Position numbers and translations under genes: made by a program. A stretch of 64,000 nt of DNA from Streptomyces humidus. GTDB lineage: Bacteria; Actinomycetota; Actinomycetes; Streptomycetales; Streptomycetaceae. The notes under the pieces are model-generated. The model was not told the DNA's origin, did no database searches, and saw nothing but the letters and a program-made list of their open reading frames with translations. Of this stretch, positions 16,488 through 24,672 are shown in pieces. The DNA lies in the NCBI RefSeq assembly GCF_014649655.1, contig NZ_BMTL01000034.1, positions 48,034 to 112,033 of the forward strand, written 5' to 3'. Each line of letters starts with the position of its first letter. The first letter of the stretch is position 1.

Positions 16488-17732
16488 TCATCCGGCGACG
16501 AGCGCCCCCAGCGGGTCGTCCAGCACCGGCTGCCAGGCCAGCTCGGCCGCGCCGACCAGGCTGTTGTGGTCGAGGGAACAGGCGAGGATGGGCACCCCGC
16601 CGCCGTGGCCCCACAGACTGCGGTCGGCGACGACCGCGCGGAGCCGGCCGGGATCGGCCTCCAGGAGGGTGCCGTGCAGGCCGCCCAGGACGATGCGGTC
16701 GGGGTTGAGGATGTTCACCAGGCCCGCCAGCCCCAGCCCGAGCCGGTCGATCAGGGCCTCGGCGGCCGCGCGGACGACCGGATCGCCGTACTCCCCGCGG
16801 ATCAGTTCGTCGGCCTGCCGCAGCAGGGAGCCCTCGGGGCCGGGCTCGCGGCCGGCGGCGGTGAGAAGGGCGAGCGGATCGGCCTCGACGTCGAGACAGC
16901 CGCGGCTGCCGCAGTGGCAGGGCCGGCCCTCGGGGTTGACGGTGAGGTGGCCCACTTCGAGGGCGAGGCCCGAACTGCCGGTGTGCAGGCGGCCGTCGAG
17001 CACCAGCGCGCCACCGACGCCCCGGTGCCCGGTCGCCACGCACAGCAGATCGCGGGCGCCGCGTCCCGCGCCGTGCCGGTGCTCGGCGAGGGCGGCGAGA
17101 TTGACGTCGTTGGCCGCGAAGGCGGGGCCGGTGACGCCGGCGGCCCGGATCCGCTCGGCGAAGATCTCCCGCACCGGCGCGCCCGCCGGCCACGCCAGGT
17201 GCAGCGGATTCAGCGCCAGCCCCTCGGGCTCGGTGACCGCGGACGGCACGGCGAGCCCGGCGCCCACACAGCGTCTGCCGGTCCGTCGCAACAGTTCCGC
17301 CCCCGCGTCGACGGCGGCGCCGAGAACCTTGGCCGGGTCGGCGTCGACGGTCTCGCAGCTGGGCGTCGTGGCGACGATCCGCCCGCCCAGGCCGACCAAC
17401 GCGGCCCGGAACCCGTCGGAGTGGACCTGTGCGGCCAGCACGACCGGACCTTCGCGCGCGACTTCCAGCCGGTGCGAGGGGCGGCCCTGCGAACCGGCCG
17501 CCGCGGCGGGCCGCGCGTCCACCCGGATCAGCCCCAGCGCCTCCAGCTCGGCGGCCACGGCGCCCGCCGTGGCCCTGGTGACGCCGAGTTCGGCGGTGAG
17601 CACGGCGCGGGTGGGCGCCCGCCCGGTGTGCACGAGCTCCAGAGCGGGCCCGAGCGCTCCGCGCCCCCGGTCCAACCGCGCCCTCGAGGTGGTCCCTTCC
17701 CCCGCCGGCCGGGGGTCCGCCTTGCCGCTCAT
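16488..17732 (-). CDS. ROK-family transcriptional regulator
   Basis: A 414-residue protein. An N-terminal winged helix (TRAVLTAELGVTRATAGAVAAELEALGLI) precedes a ROK sugar-kinase-like domain with the zinc motif HxGxxx then CHCGSRGCLDVEAD. The kinase glycine loops (GHRGVGGALVLDGRL, GLALEVGHL) are intact. ROK regulators such as XylR and NagC repress sugar-use genes in response to a sugar ligand. The DxGxTK ATP-binding motif of true kinases is absent at its start (VLAAQVHSDGF), which fits a regulator. No sugar operon is adjacent. It is convergent with the lipoprotein gene. Confidence 0.9.
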   Translation of the reverse strand: MSGKADPRPAGEGTTSRARLDRGRGALGPALELVHTGRAPTRAVLTAELGVTRATAGAVAAELEALGLIRVDARPAAAAGSQGRPSHRLEVAREGPVVLAAQVHSDGFRAALVGLGGRIVATTPSCETVDADPAKVLGAAVDAGAELLRRTGRRCVGAGLAVPSAVTEPEGLALNPLHLAWPAGAPVREIFAERIRAAGVTGPAFAANDVNLAALAEHRHGAGRGARDLLCVATGHRGVGGALVLDGRLHTGSSGLALEVGHLTVNPEGRPCHCGSRGCLDVEADPLALLTAAGREPGPEGSLLRQADELIRGEYGDPVVRAAAEALIDRLGLGLAGLVNILNPDRIVLGGLHGTLLEADPGRLRAVVADRSLWGHGGGVPILACSLDHNSLVGAAELAWQPVLDDPLGALVAG

Positions 17733-17760
17733 GAGGGCGAGTCTCCCATGATCCGCTTCG

Positions 17761-18423
17761 TCAGGAGTCGTCCGGGAAGCCGCTGACGCGCAGGGTGACG
17801 TTCAGCCGTCCCGTCAGCCCGAGCCCGGCCGGGGCCGTGCCCAGCAGCACCCGCGGCACCCCGTGGTAGGCGAGTCTGGACGCTCCTCCGAACACGAACA
17901 GGTCGCCGCTGCGCAGTTCGACGTCGGTGTAGGGCCGGGCCCGCGTCCGCGTGTTGCCGAAGCGGAAGACGCAGGCGTCGCCGAGGCTGAGGGACACCAC
18001 GGGCGCCGTGGCCCGCTCGTCGGCGTCACGGTGCATGCCCATCCGCGCGTCGCCCTCGTAGAAATTGATCAACGCGATGTCGTACGCGGCGTCCTCGGCC
18101 TGCGCCGGGCCCAGCGCGTCGGACACGGCACGACGTCCCAGCTCGCCCAGCCAGACCGGGAAGGGCTTGACGGGCGCGCCGTCGCCGTCGGCGACCGTGC
18201 GGGCGTAGGCGTACGGGTACCAGTGCCAGCCCAGGCAGACCTGGCGCGCGGTCATGGCGCCGCCGCCGGGTGTGCGCACCGTGCGCAGGCCGGCCGGAGG
18301 GCGCGCCCACTCCCGGCAGGCCCGCAGCAGCTCACGTTGACGGGCGGCGTCCAGCCAGTCGGGCAGGTGCACCGCGCCCGGCGCGACCCGTGCTCGCTCC
18401 CGCGGAAACAGCTCGGCGTCCAT
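17761..18423 (-). CDS. alkB: AlkB-family 2-oxoglutarate/Fe(II) dioxygenase
   Basis: A 220-residue protein with AlkB signatures: the iron ligands HxD in MGMHRDADE, the distal histidine in RLAYHGVPR, and the 2-oxoglutarate-binding RLNVTLR near the C-terminus. AlkB repairs 1-methyladenine and 3-methylcytosine in DNA by oxidative demethylation. It is divergent from the methyltransferase gene with only 72 bases between starts. The two are often adjacent in Streptomyces by memory, though this was not checked. Confidence 0.93.
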   Translation of the reverse strand: MDAELFPRERARVAPGAVHLPDWLDAARQRELLRACREWARPPAGLRTVRTPGGGAMTARQVCLGWHWYPYAYARTVADGDGAPVKPFPVWLGELGRRAVSDALGPAQAEDAAYDIALINFYEGDARMGMHRDADERATAPVVSLSLGDACVFRFGNTRTRARPYTDVELRSGDLFVFGGASRLAYHGVPRVLLGTAPAGLGLTGRLNVTLRVSGFPDDS

Positions 18424-18495
18424 GCGCCCATCCTCTCTCCTTCTCCGAAGCTCCGGGACCGGGCCTGATCTGCGGCTCGGCTAGCCTTGACCACG

Positions 18496-19647
18496 ATGAA
18501 CGACCCGATGACGACGCCGTGGGGCGAGGTCGCCCTGACCCGCTTCCCCGAGGACCCGCGCGAGACGCTGCGCGCCTGGGACGCCTCCGACGCGTATCTG
18601 CTCAGACACCTCGCGACGCGGGACGTCCCGCCGACCGGGACCGTGGTGGTGCTCGGGGACCGCTGGGGCGCGCTGGTCACGGCCCTCGCGGCGCACCGTC
18701 CGACCCAGATCACCGACTCGTGGCTGGGACGGGAGGCGACCCGGGCGAACCTCGCGCGGGCCGGCGTCGAGACCGGCGCCGTCCGGCTGCTCACCACCCA
18801 GGACCCCCCGCCGGAGCGGATCGACATGCTGCTGGTCAGGGTGCCCAAGAGCCTCGCGCTGCTGGAGGACCAGCTGCTGCGGCTGGCACCCGCCCTGCAC
18901 GCGGACACGGTCGTCGTCGGCGCCGGCATGGTGAAGGAGATCCACACCTCGACGCTGCGCCTGTTCGAGCGGATCATCGGGCCGACCCGCACCTCTCTCG
19001 CCGAGCAGAAGGCCCGGCTGGTGTTCTGCACCCCGGACCCGTCTCTGCGGCGCCCCCGCAACCCGTGGCCGTACACCTACGACCTGCCCGACGACGTCGG
19101 CGGCGCCCTTCCGGGCCGTCCGGTCGTCAATCACGCGGGAGTGTTCTGCGCCGAACGGCTCGACATCGGCACCCGCTTCTTTCTGCGGCATCTGCCGGGG
19201 ACCGCGGGCGGGCGCCGGGTCGTCGACCTGGGCTGCGGCAACGGGATCGTCGGTACGGCGGTGTCACTGGCCGACCCGGCCGCCGAGATGCTCTTCACGG
19301 ACGAGTCGTTCCAGGCGGTGGCGTCGGCGGAAGCCACCTACAAGGCGAACGGGGTCCCCGGACAGGCCGAGTTCCGGGTCGGCGACGGGCTGGCGGGGGT
19401 GGCGGACGGCAGTGTGGACGTCGTGCTGAACAACCCGCCGTTCCACTCCCACCAGGCCACGACGGACGCGACGGCGTGGCGCATGTTCGCCGGGGCGCGG
19501 CGCGCACTGCGGCCGGGAGGGGAGCTGTGGGTGGTGGGTAACCGGCACCTGGGCTACCACGTGAAGCTGAAGCGGCTGTTCGGCGCCTGTGAGACGGTCG
19601 CCGCCGACCGGAAGTTCGTGGTGCTGAGGGCGGTCAGGCCCGAGTAG
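18496..19647 (+). CDS. class I SAM methyltransferase, RlmG/RsmC-like (23S/16S rRNA guanine-N2)
   Basis: A 383-residue protein with two Rossmann-like halves, as in RlmG and RsmC. The N-terminal half (residues about 35-200) lacks the SAM motif. The C-terminal half has motif I VVDLGCGNGIVG and the catalytic NPPF motif in VVLNNPPFHS, diagnostic of N2-guanine or N6-adenine methylation of nucleic acid. The best guess is rRNA guanine-N2 methylation. The ATG at 18496 is used here; an ATG at 18508 is also possible because neither has a strong ribosome binding site. The 3' end overlaps the remnant of an aldolase gene on the other strand. Confidence 0.85.
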   Translation: MNDPMTTPWGEVALTRFPEDPRETLRAWDASDAYLLRHLATRDVPPTGTVVVLGDRWGALVTALAAHRPTQITDSWLGREATRANLARAGVETGAVRLLTTQDPPPERIDMLLVRVPKSLALLEDQLLRLAPALHADTVVVGAGMVKEIHTSTLRLFERIIGPTRTSLAEQKARLVFCTPDPSLRRPRNPWPYTYDLPDDVGGALPGRPVVNHAGVFCAERLDIGTRFFLRHLPGTAGGRRVVDLGCGNGIVGTAVSLADPAAEMLFTDESFQAVASAEATYKANGVPGQAEFRVGDGLAGVADGSVDVVLNNPPFHSHQATTDATAWRMFAGARRALRPGGELWVVGNRHLGYHVKLKRLFGACETVAADRKFVVLRAVRPE

Positions 19648-19774
19648 GCCCCGCCCCGACGAGGATCCGCTCGACGGCGCGTGCCCCGGCCTCGCGGCCC
19701 GCGCCGGGGCAGCGGCGGGCGTCGACCGCCTCGGGGTCCTCCTCCCGGCACACCGGGATCGCTCCGGTCAGGAC
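19634..19774 (-). pseudogene. decayed C-terminal fragment of a class II (fructose/tagatose-bisphosphate) aldolase
   Basis: Reading the minus strand just downstream of the SIS gene gives VLTGAIPVCREEDPEAVDARR, then GAGREAGARAVERIL, ending TGPTRA-like residues and TGA. This matches the pattern of class II aldolase ends by memory (AVREAL-DPEAVDPRRYLGPGREAV-VERILR). No start or catalytic motifs remain, and the frame breaks upstream. Aldolase, kinase and SIS genes often form one amino-sugar or galactitol operon, so this looks like the residue of a deleted operon partner. It overlaps the last codons of the convergent methyltransferase. Confidence 0.5.
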
Positions 19775-19867
19775 CTTCGAGGACTTCCGGCGCCGCGGGA
19801 GACGTCGGGCTTCGGGCGGTCGGGGCGCTCGCCCGCCCGGGACAGGGCGGCCGCCGCGCGGACGTGC

Positions 19868-20749
19868 TCAGGGGGCGAGGATCACCGACCGGGCGAGGTG
19901 CCGCGGGCGGTCCGGATCGAGCCCGCGCGCGGCGGCGACGGCGACGGCGAGGCGCTGCGCCCGGACCAGCTCGGCCAGGGGGTCCAGGGTGCTCCCGACC
20001 CACAGCGCCCCGGTGGCGCGCACTTCGTCGGCCAGGCCGCGCGGCGCCGCCCCGAACATCCAGACGGCCCTGCCCCCGGCGCTGATGCTGACGGGGCCGT
20101 GCCGGTACTCCATGGCCGGGTAGGCCTCCGTCCAGGACAGCGAGGCCTCCCGCATCTTCAGCGCGGCCTCGTTCGCGAGGCCGACCGTCCAGCCCCGTCC
20201 CAGGAAGGTGAACTGCTCGCACTCCACCAGGCCTTGGGGCAGCGGCTCGGCGAGCGCGGTACGGGCGTCCCCGACGACGGCGTCGGTGTGCAGTCCCAGG
20301 TGGGCGCGGAGCAGGGTGAGCGCGGTGGTGGCGAACCGGGTCTGGACGACGGAGCGTTCGTCGGCGTGGTCCAGGACGACGACGTGGTCGGCGGCGGTCG
20401 CGACCGGGGTGTCCGGGTCGGCGGTGACGGCGGTGGTGCGGGTGCGTCCGCGCAGCCGGGCGAGCAGGTCGAGGACTTCGGTTGTGGTGCCGGAGCGGGT
20501 CAGGGCGACCACCCGGTCGTAGCGGCGGCCGTGCGGGAACTCCGAGGCGGCGAAGGCGTCCGTCTCGCCGTGTCCCACGCCCTCGCGCAGGGCTGCCGCG
20601 GCCTGGGCCATGAAGCAGGAGGTTCCGCAGCCCACGAGCGCCACCCGCTCCCCCGGCTTCGGCAGCTGCTCGGCGTGTCCGGCGGCTTCGTTCGCGGCCC
20701 GGCTCCAGCACGCGGGCTGGTCGGTCAGCTCGTCCTCGACGTGCGTCAT
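19868..20749 (-). CDS. SIS-domain sugar isomerase/deaminase-like protein
   Basis: A 293-residue protein with tandem SIS domains. The first contains VALVGCGTSCFMAQAAA and ALTRSGTTTEVLDLLARL, the second FTFLGRGWTVGLANEAALKMREA followed by YRHGPVSI, the counterpart of the EFKHGP motif of glucosamine-6-phosphate synthase. The glutamine amidotransferase half is absent, so it probably isomerises or deaminates an aminosugar phosphate (AgaS/FrlB type). The ATG has AGGTGGGG just upstream. Immediately downstream sits the aldolase remnant, suggesting that a sugar operon once extended here. Confidence 0.85.
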   Translation of the reverse strand: MTHVEDELTDQPACWSRAANEAAGHAEQLPKPGERVALVGCGTSCFMAQAAAALREGVGHGETDAFAASEFPHGRRYDRVVALTRSGTTTEVLDLLARLRGRTRTTAVTADPDTPVATAADHVVVLDHADERSVVQTRFATTALTLLRAHLGLHTDAVVGDARTALAEPLPQGLVECEQFTFLGRGWTVGLANEAALKMREASLSWTEAYPAMEYRHGPVSISAGGRAVWMFGAAPRGLADEVRATGALWVGSTLDPLAELVRAQRLAVAVAAARGLDPDRPRHLARSVILAP

Positions 20750-20960
20750 GCCCCACCTCTCGCCGACGGTGTCGTGCGTGCACGGTAGAGCGGGCTTTCG
20801 CACCGCTTCAACCACGCGTGCGGTACGGAAATCGCGCGAGGTGAGCCGACGGGCCGCGCGCCCCGCGCGCGGAGGGGCGCCCCGGACTCGGCTCCACGGA
20901 CTCGGCGCCCGGGGCTTCGGCGCGCCGGGCCGCGGAGCCGTCGTCACGGCGGTGCGGGGG

Positions 20961-20989
20961 CTCCGGGCAGGCGCGTGGCCTGCCCGGAG
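20961..20989 (-). terminator. hairpin terminator downstream of htpG
   Basis: An 11-bp perfect stem (CTCCGGGCAGG / CCTGCCCGGAG) with a 7-base loop, starting 14 bases after the htpG stop. There is no long T-run, as is usual for Streptomyces terminators. Confidence 0.75.
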
Positions 20990-21002
20990 GCCTCTCGATG
21001 GG

Positions 21003-22946
21003 TTACAGGGCCCGCTCCAGGTGATCGGCGACGAGCTTCACGAAGCGGCCCGGCTCCTTGGGCCGGCCGCCTTCGGCGAGGACCGCCAGTCCGTGCAGCA
21101 GCTCCGCGGTCCCGGCGAGGCCCGTGCGGTCCTCACGCTCCTTGTACGCCTGGTTCAGGCCCTTCACCAGCACGTGGTCCGGGTTCAGCTCGAGAATCCG
21201 TCGGGCGCGCGGCACCTCCTGTCCCATCGCGCGGTACATGTTCTCCAGCGCCGGGGTCAGATCGTGCGCGTCGGAGACGATGCAGGCCGGGGACACCGTC
21301 AGCCGCGAGGACAGCCGCACCTCCTTGACGTCCTCGTCCAGGTGCTCCTTCATCCAGCCGAGCAGAGCCGCGTACTCCTCGTCCTGCTTCTCCCGTTCGC
21401 CGTCGGCCTTCTCGTCGCCCTCTCCGCCGAGGTCGACCTCTCCCTTGGCCACGGACCGCAGCGGCTTGCCCTCGAACTCTCCGACCGCGTCGACCCACAC
21501 CTCGTCGACCGGGTCGGTGAGCAGCAGGACCTCGATGCCCTTGGCCCGGAAGGCCTCCATGTGGGGGGAGTTCTCGATGCTCTGCCGGGACTCGCCGGTC
21601 AGGTAGTAGACGGCTTCCTGGCCGTCCTTCATCCGCTCCACATAGCTCTTCAGCGTGGTCGGCTCCTCCTGGCTGTGCGTGGTCGCGAACGACGAGACCG
21701 CGAGGAGGGCGTCGCGGTTGTCGGAGTCCGACAGCAGGCCTTCCTTCAGGACGGCGCCGAACTCCCGCCAGAACGTGGCGTAGCGCTCGGGAGCCGCGGT
21801 CATCATGTCCTTGACGGTCGACACGACCTTCTTGGTGAGCCGGCGCTGCATCATCCGGATGTGCCGGTCCTGCTGGAGGATCTCGCGGGAGACGTTGAGC
21901 GAGAGGTCCGCCGCGTCGACCACGCCCTTGACGAAGCGAAGATACGGCGGCAGCAGCGCCTCGCAGTCGTCCATGATGAAGACGCGCTTCACGTACAGCT
22001 GCACTCCGCGCTGGTAACCCTGGTTGTACAGGTCGTGCGGGGCGTGCGAGGGGACGAAGAGCAGCGCCTGGTACTCGAACGTGCCCTCCGCCTGGAGCCG
22101 GACCGTCTCGAGCGGTTCGCGCCAGTCGTGGCTGATGTGCTTGTACAGCTCGTGGTACTCGTCGTCGGACACCTCCTCGCGCGAGCGCGCCCACAGCGCC
22201 TTCATCGAGTTCAGCGTCTCGGGTTCGGGCGCGGCGGCGGCCTCGTCGGGGCTGTCGGAGCCGTCGGCGGTGTCGTCGGCACCGGAAGCGGCCGCCTTCG
22301 GGACCATCCGGATCGGCCAGGTGATGAAGTCGGAGTAGCGCTTGACGATCTCCCTGATCGTCCACTCCGAGGTGTAGTCGTGAAGCTGGTCGTCGGAGTC
22401 GGCGGGCTTCAGGTGCAGGGTGACCGTCGTGCCCTGAGGAGCGTCGTCCACCCGTTCCAGGGTGTACGTGCCCTCGCCGCGCGAGGACCAACGGGTGCCG
22501 TGGCCCTCACCGGCCCGCCGGGTCAGCAGCGTCATCTCGTCGGCCACCATGAAGCCGGAGTAGAAGCCGACGCCGAACTGTCCGATGAGCCCCTCGGCCC
22601 CGGCCTCGTCCTGCGCCTCGCGCAGTTCCTCGACGAACTTCGCCGTGCCCGAGTTGGCGATGGTGCCGATCAGCCGGCCGACCTCGTCGTACGACATGCC
22701 GATGCCGTTGTCGCGCACAGTGAGGGTGCGGGCCTCGGTGTCGGTCTCGATGTCGATGTGCAGGTCGGAGACGTCGGCATCGAGCGTGTCGTCCCGCAGC
22801 GCGGCGAGGCGCAGCTTGTCCAACGCGTCGGAGGCGTTGGAGACGAGCTCGCGGAGAAAGACGTCCTTGTTCGAGTAGACCGAGTGGATCATCAACTGCA
22901 GCAGCTGTCGGGCCTCTACCTGGAACTCAAACGTTTCGGTCGACAT
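21003..22946 (-). CDS. htpG: molecular chaperone HtpG (bacterial Hsp90)
   Basis: A 647-residue Hsp90. The N-terminal ATPase domain has [26 protein letters not shown] and the lid [15 protein letters not shown]. The middle domain has the catalytic-loop arginine region (SREILQQ) and client-binding segments. The C-terminal dimerisation domain ends [12 protein letters not shown]; the eukaryotic MEEVD tail is absent as expected. An acidic, Ala/Ser-rich insertion (near residues 210-240) lies between the N-terminal and middle domains, in the position of the charged linker. The protein folds and remodels client proteins under stress. A strong terminator follows; an 18-bp palindrome sits about 100 bases upstream. 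Confidence 0.97.
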
Positions 22947-23044
22947 GATGCGCGTGTACCTCACAGTTCCGGAGTCTCCTGGACGGGCGACAGCCACTGT
23001 AAAACACCAAGTCAGCGTAGGCTGCAACTCGTTCGGATCATTGT

Positions 23045-23062
23045 CGTCGACGGCCGTCGACG
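23045..23062. promoter_or_regulatory. 18-bp perfect palindrome between htpG and the divergent gene
   Basis: CGTCGACGG-CCGTCGACG, fully self-complementary, about 100 bases upstream of both htpG (minus) and the mycothiol-dependent enzyme (plus). It does not look like the CIRCE or HAIR heat-shock operators. A dimeric regulator or a hairpin are both possible; GC-rich palindromes also occur by chance in this genome. Confidence 0.35.
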
Positions 23063-23183
23063 GTCCGCGGCGGTCCTCGGCGCAGGAGCGCGCTGCGCAG
23101 GGTGAGGCCGTTGCCACGACGGCGTCCGGCGCGGGCCCCGGCAGGCCTCCCCTCGACCGGGCGTCATCCGGCAGACTCCCCCC

Positions 23184-23930
23184 ATGGAGACTGCCGAGTT
23201 CATCCGCGTCCTGGACCAGGAGGGCCGCTCGCTGGCTGCCGCGGCGGCGCAGGCCGGCCCCGACGCGAAGGTGCCGACCTGTCCGCAGTGGCAGGTGCGG
23301 GAGCTGCTGCGGCACACGGGCACGGTGCATCGCTGGGCGACCTCGTTCGTCGCCGGGGGCCACACCTCGTTCCTCCCCTTCGGCGAACCGCCGGACCTCG
23401 AAGGCGAAGCGCTGCTCGACTGGTTCCGCGAGGGGCACCGGCAGCTCGTCGACACCCTGTCCGACGCGTCGCCCGACGTGGCGTGCTGGCACTTCCTGCC
23501 CGCGCCGTCCCCGCTCGCGTTCTGGGCCCGGCGGCAGGCCCACGAGACGGCGGTGCACCGCGTGGACGCCGACGCGGCCCGCGGGCGCGACCTCGAGGAG
23601 GTCGCCCGCGACATGGACCCCTGGTTCGCGGCGGACGGGATCGACGAACTGCTGCGCGGTTTTCACGCGCGCGCCAAGAGCAGGGTGCGCACCGAGGAGC
23701 CCGCGGTCCTGAGGGTGCGGGCGACCGACGCGGCCGACGCCGTGTGGACCGTACGTCTGTCGGCCGAACCGCCCGTGACGGTACGCGGTTCCGAAGGGGC
23801 GGCCGACTGTGAGGTGTCCGGTCCGGCGGCGGCGCTCTACCTGTCGTTGTGGAACCGGCTGCCGCTGCCCGCCGTGACCGGGGACGTCACGCTCGCGACG
23901 CTGTGGCGGGAGTCGTCCGGCGTGAACTGA
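23184..23930 (+). CDS. maleylpyruvate isomerase-family mycothiol-dependent enzyme
   Basis: A 248-residue protein of the DinB/MDMPI fold: an N-terminal four-helix bundle with metal-ligand histidines (LRHTGTVHRWA; HETAVHRVDAD) and a C-terminal sterol-carrier-like MDMPI_C domain (residues about 155-248). Members use mycothiol, the actinobacterial thiol cofactor, to isomerise or detoxify substrates. The substrate here is unknown. The gene is divergent from htpG and stands alone. Confidence 0.85.
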   Translation: METAEFIRVLDQEGRSLAAAAAQAGPDAKVPTCPQWQVRELLRHTGTVHRWATSFVAGGHTSFLPFGEPPDLEGEALLDWFREGHRQLVDTLSDASPDVACWHFLPAPSPLAFWARRQAHETAVHRVDADAARGRDLEEVARDMDPWFAADGIDELLRGFHARAKSRVRTEEPAVLRVRATDAADAVWTVRLSAEPPVTVRGSEGAADCEVSGPAAALYLSLWNRLPLPAVTGDVTLATLWRESSGVN

Positions 23931-24117
23931 CCGGCCGCGGCCGCCGGTCGGTGGGCATGCGGGTCGGCACCGGCGCTGCACGGGCCCCACTGTGGCTCCA
24001 CGGGCTCCACGGCTGCGGGCGACACGCGGTCCTTCGGGGGGGCGCCAGGCGTCCCCGGTCGGACGGGCCTTTCGGGACATGCCCGGCGGCGCGCCCGTGT
24101 GCGTCGGCGTGGTGTGT

Positions 24118-24142
24118 CCTGCGGGCCGGACTGGCCCGCAGG
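24118..24142 (+). terminator. hairpin between the mycothiol-dependent enzyme and the small membrane protein
   Basis: A 10-bp perfect stem (CCTGCGGGCC / GGCCCGCAGG) with a 5-base loop. It lies about 190 bases after the preceding stop and 25 bases before the next ATG, so it may be a terminator or part of the next gene's leader. Confidence 0.5.
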
Positions 24143-24166
24143 GCGCGCGCCTGTGACACTCGCCCC

Positions 24167-24454
24167 ATGAGCGGATACGGGGAGCGGCGGCGATCGCAGG
24201 CCGAGCGGGACGCGATCACCGTCGAGATCGGGTACGCGCTGTTCAGCGCGGCGTTCGCGGCGGCGGTGCTGTTCGGGGCGGCGGCGGGTCCGGCGCTGCT
24301 GTTCGAACTGCCTTCCATGGCGGAGAAGTTGTCGCTGCGCGCGGGCCTGGTGCTCGCTGCCCTGGTGTTCGTGGTCCGGGTGGTCTCCGTGCTGTTCCGC
24401 TTCCGCGGGGGCGCTCAGCCCGGCAGGCCCGACCGGACCGGCCCCGACTCGTAG
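24167..24454 (+). CDS. small two-helix membrane protein (DUF6332-like)
   Basis: A 95-residue protein. A charged start (SGYGERRRSQAERDAITVEIGY) is followed by two hydrophobic segments (residues about 22-48 and 56-76) and a short polar tail. I recall the ERDAITVEIGYAL start from a Streptomyces family called DUF6332, unconfirmed. The function is unknown. Its 3' end overlaps the decayed LuxR fragment on the opposite strand. Confidence 0.7.
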   Translation: MSGYGERRRSQAERDAITVEIGYALFSAAFAAAVLFGAAAGPALLFELPSMAEKLSLRAGLVLAALVFVVRVVSVLFRFRGGAQPGRPDRTGPDS

Positions 24455-24520
24455 GCCAGGAACACGAGTTGGGCCCGGTCCCACGCGCCCGGCTTCACCA
24501 CGGGCGAACTTGACCGTGGC
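24415..24520 (-). pseudogene. decayed C-terminal fragment of a LuxR/NarL-family regulator
   Basis: On the minus strand the reading AWDRAQLVFLAYESGPVRSG ends at a TGA (24415-24417). This is close to the end of NarL/LuxR helix-turn-helix domains in Streptomyces (RDRAQLVVFAYESGLVRPG). Just upstream in another frame is LATVKFAR, the remnant of the recognition helix region (ATVKTHVSR). The two parts are joined by a frameshift and about 20 codons are missing. The rest of the gene is not recognisable. It sits between the DUF6332-like and geranylgeranyl reductase genes. Confidence 0.6.
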
Positions 24521-24672
24521 GAGCGCTGTGGGCAGACGGGCAGGAGCGGACCGACGCTGCTCCCGACCCTGGTGCCCGGCGCCCGCGGGCACCGGGCTCC
24601 GCGGCTCCCCGGCGCTCTTGGCTCTCCGGCCCTCCTGGGAGACGCGGGGCGGGGAGGCCGCCCCGGCCGAGC

